Notes under the pieces: model-generated
What the model was told of the DNA's origin: nothing
Seen by the model: the letters and a program-made list of their open reading frames with translations, nothing else
Database searches by the model: none
NCBI GenBank assembly: GCA_964388085.1
Contig: CAYLZW010000271.1
Span: forward strand, 1 to 7,850
Reading direction: 5' to 3'
DNA length: 7,850 bases
DNA from: CAYLZW01 sp964388085
GTDB taxonomy: Bacteria > Myxococcota > UBA727 > CAYLZW01
In this document: positions 1 to 6,370 of the stretch, piece by piece
Position numbering within the stretch: position 1 is the stretch's first letter
Layout of the letters: each line of letters opens with the position of its first letter
Made by a program: the position numbers and the translations under genes

Positions 1-1
1 C

Positions 2-640
2 CTGCTCCAGGTCATGGACCACGGGAAGCTGACCGACAACAACGGCAAGCCGGCGGACTTCCGCCACGTCGTGCTCATCATGACGTCGAACGTGGGCGCG
101 CGGGAGCTGGCGCAGTCGCGCATCGGCTTCGGCGACTCCATGAACATGGGCGCCGACGACGTGGCGTTCAAGCGCATCTTCTCGCCCGAGTTCCGAAACC
201 GCCTCGATGGGCGCATCCCCTTCGCGGCGCTGTTGCCCGAGGCCATGGAGCTCATCGTCGACAAGTTCATGAAGGAGCTGCAGGCCCAGCTCGCCGACCG
301 CGACGTCACCCTCGAGCTGACGCCCGCGGCGCGACGCTGGCTCGCGCAGAAGGGCTACGACAAGTCCATGGGCGCCCGGCCGCTGGCGCGGGTCATTCAG
401 GAAGAGATCAAGAAGCAGCTCACGGAGGAGATCCTCTTCGGCGCGCTCGAGAAGGGCGGCCAGGCGGTCATCGACCTCGACGAGAAGGCGCTGCCGCGCG
501 ATCCGACCATCGGACCGGCGGACCTCAGGGGAGGCCTCGTCATCCGCGCCAAGGCGAGCGGACCGGCGGCCGCGAAGCGTGTGCCGGAGACGGTGGCGGC
601 AGGGAGCGCGAGCAAGCCGGTCGATCCGAGCAAGGGCTGA
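2..640 (+). CDS. clpA: ATP-dependent Clp protease ATP-binding subunit ClpA, C-terminal part (5' end outside window)
   Basis: ClpA is the hexameric AAA+ unfoldase that feeds substrates into the ClpP peptidase in the cytosol. Only the end of the second ATPase module and its small C-terminal domain are here: 212 codons, open to the window edge in the frame starting at base 2. Visible landmarks are LLQVMDHGKLTDNNG at the start, the sensor-1 strand LIMTSN (about 74-91), the ClpP-docking tripeptide IGF (122-130), the arginine-finger segment PEFRNRLD (about 188-208) and the sensor-2 segment MGARPLARVIQ (about 368-400). The IGF loop separates this from ClpB, which lacks it, and the sequence tracks E. 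coli ClpA closely up to GGQAVIDLDE. After that there is an Ala/Pro/Lys-rich tail that looks longer than that of E. coli ClpA. A terminator-like hairpin follows 24 bases after the stop. The identification is firm; the missing N-terminal domain and first ATPase module should lie just upstream. Confidence 0.95.
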   Translation: MLQVMDHGKLTDNNGKPADFRHVVLIMTSNVGARELAQSRIGFGDSMNMGADDVAFKRIFSPEFRNRLDGRIPFAALLPEAMELIVDKFMKELQAQLADRDVTLELTPAARRWLAQKGYDKSMGARPLARVIQEEIKKQLTEEILFGALEKGGQAVIDLDEKALPRDPTIGPADLRGGLVIRAKASGPAAAKRVPETVAAGSASKPVDPSKG

Positions 641-663
641 CGGCGAAGCTCATTTGAATGGCT

Positions 664-703
664 CGAAGGAACGGCTGCGCTCATTGCGCGGCCGCTTCCT
701 TTG
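664..703 (+). terminator. Probable intrinsic terminator after clpA
   Basis: The left arm at 666-680 (AAGGAACGGCTGCGC) pairs with 686-701 around the 5-base loop TCATT. There are nine inner pairs (one G-T wobble), a single bulged C at 695 and six further pairs, extendable by two weaker pairs to 664 and 703. The stem is GC-rich inside with an A/T-rich base, and the 3' side ends TTCCTTTGTGTG, so the U-tract is short and interrupted. Its place 24 bases after the clpA stop supports a role in ending the clpA transcript and insulating the next operon. Confidence 0.65.
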
Positions 704-905
704 TGTGCCGGCCGTGCGTGCGCGGGTCGGACACGGTCGGTCGCCCAGCGTTGATGTCGCCGTGAGCGCGTACGCCACGGCGGGGTGGATCGGCACGGCC
801 CCGAAAAGGGGCGAATCGACGTCGAGCGCGCCGCGGCTCTTCACGGCGAAGCGGCGGCCGCGGGCGACCGGTCGCGATGGTCCGGATCCTGAAGCGACCC
901 GCGTC
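704..905 (+). other. Leader region upstream of the PLD-VTT gene, no gene assigned
   Basis: These roughly 200 bases lie between the clpA terminator hairpin and the chosen start at 906. The reading frame of the next gene stays open through this stretch (back to 579), but the translation is Arg/Ser/Ala-rich, overlaps the clpA 3' end and terminator, and has no resemblance to the PLD family, so I treat it as non-coding. It should hold the operon promoter, but I see no convincing -35/-10 pair. A small perfect hairpin, GCCCC-GAAAA-GGGGC, lies at 798-812; its role is unknown. An in-frame GTG at 762 is an alternative, less likely start. Confidence 0.4.
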
Positions 906-3128
906 ATGGCCATTCTCGAGGAAGGGACGACCGCGGACGAGATCGCGCGGGCCACCCGGTTCGCGTTCCTCATCGACAGCGACGCATACTTCCGGGCCTT
1001 CGCGAGCGCCGTGAGCGAGGCCCGCCGCTGGATAGGCGCGCTCGCTTGGGACGTCGACAGCCGCGTACGGCTCGGCGCCGGCGGCTGGACACACCCGCTG
1101 CCCGATCGCCTCGGACCCTTCCTCGACGCCGTGGTCCGCCGGCGCGAGGACCTTCACGTTCACCTGCTGTCGTGGGCGCCGGCCGCCATCTACGCCTTCG
1201 AGCGGGAGCTCGGCGTGCGCGTGAAGCTCGGCTGGAGCACGCACGAGCGGCTGCACTTCGATCTCGACGACACGCACGCGCCCACGGCCTGTCACCACCA
1301 GAAGGTGGTCGTCATCGACGACGTGCTCGGCTTCGCCGGCGGCATCGACATCACCAGCCATCGTTGGGACACGCCCTCGCACGAGCCCCACGACGAGCGC
1401 CGCGTCACCACCCGGGGGCGCCCCTATGGGCCCTTCCACGACGCCCAGGCGGCCGCGTCGGGCGCCGTCGCGCGCGTGCTGGGAGACCTCGTGCGCGATC
1501 GTTGGCAGCGGCACACGGGCGAGGTGCTGCCGCCGCCGCCGCCGCTGCCCGAGGTGTGGCCGGCGCACCTGCCCGTCGACGTGCGCGACGTCGACGTGGG
1601 GGTGGTCTACACGGATCCCGCGCGGACCTCGCGTCGCTGCACCGAGGCCCTGCTCGTGCGCGCCGTCTACGCGGCCAAGCAGCACATCTACATCGAGAAC
1701 CAGTACCTAACCTCGAGGGCGCTGAGCGAGGCGCTGTGTGCGCGGCTGTCCGAGCGCGGCGGCCCCGAGGTCTTCATCGTCGCTCCGCGGCGCTGCGAGG
1801 GCTGGCTCGAGGAGAGCACCATGGGCGTCCTGCGGGCCGAGCTGCTCGCCGAGCTGGTCGCCGCGGACCGGGACGCCCGCCTACGCGCGGTCTACCCGCT
1901 GGTCGGATCGTCGCCCGTGTTCGTGCACTCGAAGCTGCTCATCGTCGACGACGAGCTCAGCTATCTCGGCTCGGCGAACTTCACGGACCGCTCGCTCGGC
2001 TTCGACACCGAGTGCGGCCTCGCCATCGAAGCGGGCGCGCGTGACGACGTGCGCGCCGCCATCGGAGCGTTCAAGGCGCGCTTGCTCGGTGAGCACCTCG
2101 GCGTCTCCGCGCAGGCCGTCCGCCGTCACCTCGCGGGCGGCGGCAGCTTGCGCGAGCTGTTGTCGAGCTCGAACGACGGCGCGCGCCGCCTGCAGCCGCT
2201 CGAGGACCTCAACGGCACGCCCGCCTTCGAATGGGCAGCGACGCTCATCCCGCTCGGGCGGCCTTTCGTCGATCCCCCCGAGCCCATGGAGCTCGGCCAC
2301 GTCATCACCGAGCTCCTCGAGCGCCGCGAGAACGGGCGCGACGGTGCCAAGGGGGCAGGCAGCGACGCGCCAGATGAGCCTGCCGGTGAGCCAAGCGCGC
2401 CGGGGCACGGTCACGACGCCGGCGCCAGGACGACGACCAGCCTGCGTTGGATGGTGCTACAGGCGCTCCCGCTGCTGTTGGTAGTGGTCGCCGGCCTCGC
2501 GCTTTGGTTCGCCACGCCGCTCAGAGACCTCGGCATGGAGGACGTACAGCGGCACCTGGAGCAGTGGCGGGAGCGCCCGCTCGCGTTCCCATTGGTGCTC
2601 GGCGCCTACGCGCTCGGCGCCGTCGTCATGGCGCCGCTCAACCTGCTGCAGGTGCCGGTCATCGTCGCGTTCGGCCCCTGGCTCGGGCCGATCTACGCGC
2701 TCAGCGGCGCGATGCTGAGCGCGAGCATGAGCTACGGCGCCGGCCGCCTGATCGGTCGTAAGCCGGTCGCCAAGCTCGGTGGCGAGCGGGTGCAGCGCGC
2801 GGCCTCTCAGTTGAGCGGCAGCGGCGTGCTCGCCGTGTTCGTCGCGCGGCACGTGCCCGTGGCGCCCTTCCCCGTCGTGAACCTGATCGCGGGCGCGCTC
2901 GAGGTGCGCTTCTTCGCGTACTTCTTCGGCACCTTGCTGGGGCTGCTCCCCGGCGCTGTGGCGCTCGCCCTCGTCGGCAAGGGTCTGTGGGAGCTGCTCG
3001 AGCAGGGGGCGACCGTCGCGACGGTGACGCTGGCGTTCCTCTCCGGCGCGCTCGCGCTCGCCGCGGCGTGGTTGTTCCAGCGCTGGCTCAAGCAGCGCCT
3101 CGCGACCGAGGGGGCGAATGCGGGCTAG
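906..3128 (+). CDS. Phospholipase D-like enzyme fused to a C-terminal VTT/DedA-type membrane domain
   Basis: A 740-residue two-part protein. Residues about 1-430 are a PLD superfamily enzyme with both HKD motifs: H131-x-K133-x4-D138 (in HHQKVVVIDD, followed by GGID and RWDTPSH) and H341-x-K343-x4-D348 (in VHSKLLIVDD, followed by GSANFTDRS). An IENQY segment is at 263-267. Such enzymes hydrolyse or transfer phosphatidyl groups through a phospho-histidine intermediate. A Pro/Gly/Glu-rich linker (about 474-514) leads to a membrane part (about 516-740). Hydrophobic stretches lie at 516-537, 560-587, 590-612, 665-695 and 702-724, with the VTT signatures FGPWLG (589-594) and R648-x2-P651-x2-PFPVVN (654-659). 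VTT/DedA proteins are linked to phospholipid transport or scrambling. The ATG at 906 is chosen because the PLD-like homology begins there (ILEEG, then AFLIDSDAYFRAF); its ribosome binding site is weak. The stop overlaps the next gene by 11 bases. Candidate roles are cardiolipin synthase or phospholipase D; the substrate cannot be read from the sequence. Confidence 0.88.
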   Translation: MAILEEGTTADEIARATRFAFLIDSDAYFRAFASAVSEARRWIGALAWDVDSRVRLGAGGWTHPLPDRLGPFLDAVVRRREDLHVHLLSWAPAAIYAFERELGVRVKLGWSTHERLHFDLDDTHAPTACHHQKVVVIDDVLGFAGGIDITSHRWDTPSHEPHDERRVTTRGRPYGPFHDAQAAASGAVARVLGDLVRDRWQRHTGEVLPPPPPLPEVWPAHLPVDVRDVDVGVVYTDPARTSRRCTEALLVRAVYAAKQHIYIENQYLTSRALSEALCARLSERGGPEVFIVAPRRCEGWLEESTMGVLRAELLAELVAADRDARLRAVYPLVGSSPVFVHSKLLIVDDELSYLGSANFTDRSLGFDTECGLAIEAGARDDVRAAIGAFKARLLGEHLGVSAQAVRRHLAGGGSLRELLSSSNDGARRLQPLEDLNGTPAFEWAATLIPLGRPFVDPPEPMELGHVITELLERRENGRDGAKGAGSDAPDEPAGEPSAPGHGHDAGARTTTSLRWMVLQALPLLLVVVAGLALWFATPLRDLGMEDVQRHLEQWRERPLAFPLVLGAYALGAVVMAPLNLLQVPVIVAFGPWLGPIYALSGAMLSASMSYGAGRLIGRKPVAKLGGERVQRAASQLSGSGVLAVFVARHVPVAPFPVVNLIAGALEVRFFAYFFGTLLGLLPGAVALALVGKGLWELLEQGATVATVTLAFLSGALALAAAWLFQRWLKQRLATEGANAG
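3108..3114 (+). promoter_or_regulatory. Ribosome binding site of the EEP gene, inside the PLD-VTT coding end
   Basis: GAGGGGG lies three bases before the ATG at 3118, within the last codons of the upstream gene. The spacing is short but the purine run is clear. With the 11-base gene overlap this implies translational coupling of the two genes. Confidence 0.5.
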
Positions 3129-3834
3129 GCTCCGCGTGGCCACCTGGAACGTACACGCCTGTGTCGGCATGGACGGGCGCAGCAACGTCGACCGCGTGGC
3201 CGCGGTCATCACCGAGCTCGACGCCGATCTCGTGGGCGTTCAGGAGCTCGACGACCGTGAGAACCACCCGGCGGAGCAACACCTCGGCGCTCTCGCCGCG
3301 CGCACGGGGCTTCGGCCCATCTCGTCACCGACTCTGTGGGGCACGCACGGCGGCTATGGCAACGCGCTGCTGACGCGTCGTCGCCCCCATCGCGTGCGCA
3401 ACGTGGACCTGAGCGTCTCGAGGCGCGAGCCCCGCCGAGCGCTCGACGCCGACGTGCTGGTGGAGCCCGGCGATCACCTGCGCGTCGTCGTCACGCACCT
3501 CGGGCTGAAGGTGGCGGAGCGGGGTGAACAGATCGAGCGCCTATTGGCGCTGCTCGACCAGCACGACGAACGGCCGCTCCTGCTGCTCGGCGATCTCAAT
3601 GAATGGCGCAACAAGGCCTACGTCCTGCGCGCGCTCGAGGCGCGCTTCGGCGCCGCCGCGCCCGTGAAGAGCTGGCCGTCACGCTTCCCGCTGCTGGCGC
3701 TCGATCGCATCTACGTCAGCCAGCCGTCGACCATCGTGCGCGTGTGGACGCACGACACCGTCGAGGCGCGGCGCGCGTCGGACCACCTGCCGGTCGTCGC
3801 CGAGATCGAGCTGGCGGTGCTCGACGGAACCTGA
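3118..3834 (+). CDS. Endonuclease/exonuclease/phosphatase (EEP) superfamily hydrolase, YbhP-like
   Basis: A 238-residue single-domain protein that is complete by EEP standards. All metal-binding and catalytic stations are visible in order: TWNVH with N11, the QE pair with the metal ligand E43, GYGNALLTR (79-87), THLGLK with H127, the GDLN box (158-161), LDRIYVS with D196, and the terminal SDHLP with D222-H223. The fold cleaves phosphodiesters or phosphomonoesters in a Mg2+-dependent way. Family members act on nucleic acids, inositol phosphates or sphingomyelin, so the substrate is open. There is no signal peptide (it begins MRARLRVATWN), so it is probably cytosolic. The start at 3118 lies within the preceding gene, which places it in the same operon. 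In E. coli the EEP gene ybhP similarly sits beside the PLD-type cardiolipin synthase gene clsB, so a role in phospholipid metabolism is a reasonable inference, unproven. Confidence 0.88.
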   Translation: MRARLRVATWNVHACVGMDGRSNVDRVAAVITELDADLVGVQELDDRENHPAEQHLGALAARTGLRPISSPTLWGTHGGYGNALLTRRRPHRVRNVDLSVSRREPRRALDADVLVEPGDHLRVVVTHLGLKVAERGEQIERLLALLDQHDERPLLLLGDLNEWRNKAYVLRALEARFGAAAPVKSWPSRFPLLALDRIYVSQPSTIVRVWTHDTVEARRASDHLPVVAEIELAVLDGT

Positions 3835-3937
3835 GGTACCCAGGTCTCGCGTCGAGCCGCGAGCCGCAAGCCGCAGGAGCGCATCGATTGCCGTTCGCTT
3901 CGCGCCTCCTCGGCGCTGCGCGTGAGGCTGCGATTGT
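3835..3937. other. Convergent intergenic region with a possible weak bidirectional terminator
   Basis: This 103-base gap separates two converging genes. It contains three near-identical 7-base units at 3853-3873 (CGAGCCG, CGAGCCG, CAAGCCG). It also contains an imperfect inverted repeat: 3875-3882 (AGGAGCGC) pairs with 3902-3910 with one bulged C at 3905 and a 19-base loop. Neither arm is followed by a clear T-tract on either strand, so terminator function is only suggested by position. Confidence 0.3.
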
Positions 3938-5122
3938 TCATTCGCCAGGCAAGGGTACGCCCGCGCGGGCGGGGAGCTTTGGGATGCGCTCCTCGCGGAA
4001 CGGTCCGTCTGCCTGCGCCTCCACGATCTGCCGCTCGACGCTGCGCGCCTCTCGCTCGATGGCACGGCGAAGGGCGTCGTGGAGCCCGGGGTGCACGAGC
4101 TTGTGCGCGCTGTGCGTGACCACGGGAAGAAAGCCGCGCTTTAGCTTGTGCGGCCCCTGCGCGCCGGCCTCGACGAGGGTGAGGCCGCTCGCGATCGCGT
4201 GCTCGACCAGGCGGTAGTAGCAGAGCTCGAAGTGCAGCATGTCCACCTGCTCGAACGCGCCCCAATAGCGGCCGTAGAGGTGCTTGCCCTTCTCGAAGGA
4301 GAGCGTGCCGGCGACGATTCGCCCTCCGTCGCGCGCGAAGCACACGACCGCGCGGGCGCCGAGCTTCTCTTTGGCGCCGTCGAAGAACGCGCGTGTGAGG
4401 TAGGGGGAGCCCCATTTCCGGCCGCTGGTCGAATGGTAGAGCCGGAAGAGCGTGCGCCAGTCGTCGTCGCTCAGCTCGTCGCCGCGCGCGAGCTCTACCG
4501 TGAGGCCCGACTCGACGACGTGGCGGCGCTCGCGCTTGATCTGTTTTCGCGCCTGGCTCTTGAGCGCCTCGAGGAAGGTGTCGAAGCTCTGGTAGCCGTC
4601 GTTGCGCCAATGGAACTGGTGCGTGGCGCGGCGGAAGAAGCCGTGCTCGGCGCAGAAGGCGGCCTCGTCGTCCTGGCAGAACAGGACGTGCGTGCCCTGC
4701 GCGCCCGTCTCCTCGCGCAGCGCGTCGAGCCCGTCGAGCAGACCCCGCCAGACCGCGGCTTTGTCGACGCCGGGGCGCACGAGCAGGCGAGGGCCGGTGG
4801 CGGGGGTGAAGGGCACGCCCACGAGAAGCTTCGGAAAGTATTCGACGCCCGCGCGCTCGCACGCCTCGGCCCAGGCCCAGTCGAAGATGTACTCGCCGTA
4901 GCTGTGGCTCTTCAGGTAGCAGGGCGCCGCCCCCACCAGGCGGCCGTCGTCGTCGTCCAGCAGCACGTGCAGCGGCAGCCAGCCCTCCTCGGCGCACGCG
5001 CTCTTCGAGGTCTCGAGCAGGTGCAAGAACGCGTGCTCGACGAACGGGTTGTGCTCGCCCGAGAGCGCGTCCCACTCCGCGGGATCGATCTCGCTGAGGC
5101 CCTCGGCGATCCGCACTTGCAT
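3938..5122 (-). CDS. FemAB-like / GNAT-fold N-acyltransferase (COG3146, 'peptidogalycan biosynthesis' type)
   Basis: A 394-residue protein with strong resemblance to the COG3146/DUF482 group of predicted N-acyltransferases, which share the duplicated GNAT fold of the FemAB peptidyl transferases. Hallmarks seen are NPFVEHAFLHLLE (25-37), GWLPLH (47-52), the YLKSHSYGEYIFDWAWA block (69-85), the YFPKLL...PFTPATGPR block (95-112), RKQIKRERR in the middle, and EAGAQGPHKLKRGF (318-331) near the C-terminus. Despite the database name, the substrate of this family is not established; acyl or aminoacyl transfer to an amine is the general expectation. No signal peptide or membrane span is evident, so it is probably cytosolic. 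The start at 5122 is supported by the purine-rich AAAGAGGG a few bases upstream and by homology starting there; the frame stays open further 5' but that extension would run through the opposite-strand lipoprotein gene. It is convergent with the EEP gene and divergent from the lipoprotein gene. Confidence 0.88.
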   Translation of the reverse strand: MQVRIAEGLSEIDPAEWDALSGEHNPFVEHAFLHLLETSKSACAEEGWLPLHVLLDDDDGRLVGAAPCYLKSHSYGEYIFDWAWAEACERAGVEYFPKLLVGVPFTPATGPRLLVRPGVDKAAVWRGLLDGLDALREETGAQGTHVLFCQDDEAAFCAEHGFFRRATHQFHWRNDGYQSFDTFLEALKSQARKQIKRERRHVVESGLTVELARGDELSDDDWRTLFRLYHSTSGRKWGSPYLTRAFFDGAKEKLGARAVVCFARDGGRIVAGTLSFEKGKHLYGRYWGAFEQVDMLHFELCYYRLVEHAIASGLTLVEAGAQGPHKLKRGFLPVVTHSAHKLVHPGLHDALRRAIEREARSVERQIVEAQADGPFREERIPKLPARAGVPLPGE

Positions 5123-5197
5123 GACACCCTCTTTACGGTAGCGAGGCGTGCGCGGCGAGGCTGCAGCGGTGGCACGCCGGTTGCGGTGAACGTCGGC
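5123..5197. promoter_or_regulatory. Divergent promoter region with a 7-bp inverted repeat
   Basis: These 75 bases separate two divergently transcribed genes and must hold at least part of both promoters. A perfect inverted repeat, GGCGTGC at 5145-5151 and GCACGCC at 5172-5178, has 20 bases between its arms, within which a CTGCAG palindrome lies at 5161-5166. The centre-to-centre distance of the arms is 27 bases. It could be an operator shared by both genes, but a 7-base repeat in such GC-rich DNA may be chance. No confident -10/-35 elements were seen. Confidence 0.3.
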
Positions 5198-6370
5198 ATG
5201 AGCCTCCGCCTCGCGCGCATCTGTGGCGCATGGTCGCTCGCCGCCGTCCTGCTCGCGGGGGGATGCGCCACGACGAGGACCTATGCCCCGGCCTACGCAG
5301 CGACGGCGCCGAGCACCGCAGCCGGCTACTTCTGGGACGAGCTGAGCCCTTATGGGCAGTGGATCCGGACCTCTCGCCTCGGCTGGGTCTGGTCTCCCTA
5401 CGACACCTACGCCGGGTGGCGGCCCTACACCTACGGCCGCTGGGCCTACAGCGACTACGGCTGGACCTGGGTCTCCTATTGGGACTGGGGCGCCGTGCCC
5501 TTTCACTACGGGCGCTGGACCTACGGGGACTATGGCTGGGTGTGGGTGCCGGGCACGACGTGGGGGCCCGCTTGGGTGGCCTGGCGCCAGGGCCCGAGCG
5601 TCGTCGGCTGGGCGCCCCTGCCGCCGAGCGCCGTGTACGTGCCCGGCTACGGCGTCCGCTTCGGACGCGGCGGCCTCAACGCCGCCATCGGCTCGTCGTG
5701 GTGGGTGTTCACCGATCCCTACTATTTGTCATCCCCGCGGCTCTACGCGCACACGTACCTCGGGCGCCGCTCGCCGGGCGTGTTTCGCTCGACGAGGCCG
5801 TTCGTCGGGTACGAAGCCAGCCGCCACGGCGTCATCCACCGCGGCGTGGACGTAGGCGCCGTGGAGCGGCGCTCAGGGCGCGCGCTGCCGCGCCTGCGAG
5901 CCGACGACGTCGACCGGACGCGGGCGCTGGCGGCCGAGGGGAGCGAGCGAATCGAGCGCCGGACGGAGCGGACAGAGCGGACAGAGCGGACAGAGCGGCG
6001 GCAGCGCATCGAGCGACCCGCGCGTCCCCTGGAGCGCCCGCCCGTGCGACGCGGTGAGCGCGATCCGCTGGAGAACCTACAGCGACAGCGACCGGAGGAT
6101 CGGCCGCCGAGACGCGATCCTCTGCGGGAACCGGCGCCGATGCCGAGGCCGGACGATCGGCTGCGTCCGCCGCGCCCGCGTCCGCTGCCTCCCAGGGTCG
6201 AGGGTCGCTCGCTGGGGGAGGGTCGAGGACCACCGAGCGTAGAGCGCCGGGAGCGGCCGAGCGTCCGCCCGGAGCGCCGCGAGCGTGCGCCGGCGCCGCG
6301 CGAGCGGACGCGCCCGCCGCGACGCGACGGAAGCGAACGCTCACCGGAGCTTCAACTGCCACCCACTTGA
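5198..6370 (+). CDS. Probable lipoprotein with Trp-rich DUF6600-like domain and Arg/Pro/Glu-rich tail
   Basis: A 390-residue exported protein. Residues 1-22 form a signal peptide (MSLRLAR, then a hydrophobic stretch) ending in LLAGG before C23, a plausible though non-canonical lipobox (Ala rather than Leu at -3), so C23 is probably lipidated. Residues 44-143 match the DUF6600 style: YFWDELSPYGQW, then repeats of the type YGRWxYxDYGWxWV (79-92 and 104-117), then WGPAWVAWR and GWAPLPP. By my count there are 17 Trp in residues 44-138. Residues 144 to about 230 are Gly/Tyr/Arg-rich. The remainder, to the end, is a low-complexity, highly basic Arg/Glu/Pro tail including four RTE repeats (255-266). 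The function of DUF6600 proteins is unknown; an envelope structural or binding role is inference. The ATG at 5198 gives a standard signal peptide but lacks a clear ribosome binding site; an in-frame GTG at 5186 would add four residues. The last 19 bases overlap the convergent gene. Confidence 0.83.
   Translation: MSLRLARICGAWSLAAVLLAGGCATTRTYAPAYAATAPSTAAGYFWDELSPYGQWIRTSRLGWVWSPYDTYAGWRPYTYGRWAYSDYGWTWVSYWDWGAVPFHYGRWTYGDYGWVWVPGTTWGPAWVAWRQGPSVVGWAPLPPSAVYVPGYGVRFGRGGLNAAIGSSWWVFTDPYYLSSPRLYAHTYLGRRSPGVFRSTRPFVGYEASRHGVIHRGVDVGAVERRSGRALPRLRADDVDRTRALAAEGSERIERRTERTERTERTERRQRIERPARPLERPPVRRGERDPLENLQRQRPEDRPPRRDPLREPAPMPRPDDRLRPPRPRPLPPRVEGRSLGEGRGPPSVERRERPSVRPERRERAPAPRERTRPPRRDGSERSPELQLPPT
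5960..5995 (+). repeat. Four tandem 9-bp repeats (CGGACAGAG) within the lipoprotein gene
   Basis: Three exact copies of CGGACAGAG (5969-5977, 5978-5986, 5987-5995) follow one copy with a single change (CGGACGGAG, 5960-5968). The unit is in frame and encodes Arg-Thr-Glu four times. The copy number could vary by slippage without breaking the frame. Confidence 0.9.

Noticed and set aside
751..776. TTGATG and TACGCC considered as a -35/-10 promoter for the PLD operon
   Set aside because: The spacing is only 14 bases and the -10 match is poor.
681..1685. 334-codon open frame on the - strand opposite the PLD domain
   Set aside because: It is a GC-driven shadow: Arg/Val/His-rich translation, no recognisable motif, and it lies opposite a gene with clear catalytic motifs.
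1046..2044. 332-codon + strand frame inside the PLD gene
   Set aside because: It is an Arg/Ala/His-rich out-of-frame shadow of the PLD coding sequence.
3711..5075. 454-codon second open frame on the - strand overlapping the FemAB-like gene
   Set aside because: It is Arg/Ala-rich in a shifted frame with no motif; the overlapping frame carries the conserved COG3146 blocks.
4148..5197. Upstream open extension of the lipoprotein frame, 350 codons, on the + strand
   Set aside because: It runs antisense to the FemAB-like gene, has Ala/Glu/Val/Leu-rich shadow composition, and a clean signal peptide begins only at 5198.
5123..5506. Upstream open extension of the FemAB-like frame on the - strand (128 codons)
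   Set aside because: It overlaps the divergent lipoprotein gene, its Pro/Gly/Val-rich translation is the mirror of the Trp-rich repeats, and family homology starts at 5122 with a purine-rich site before it.
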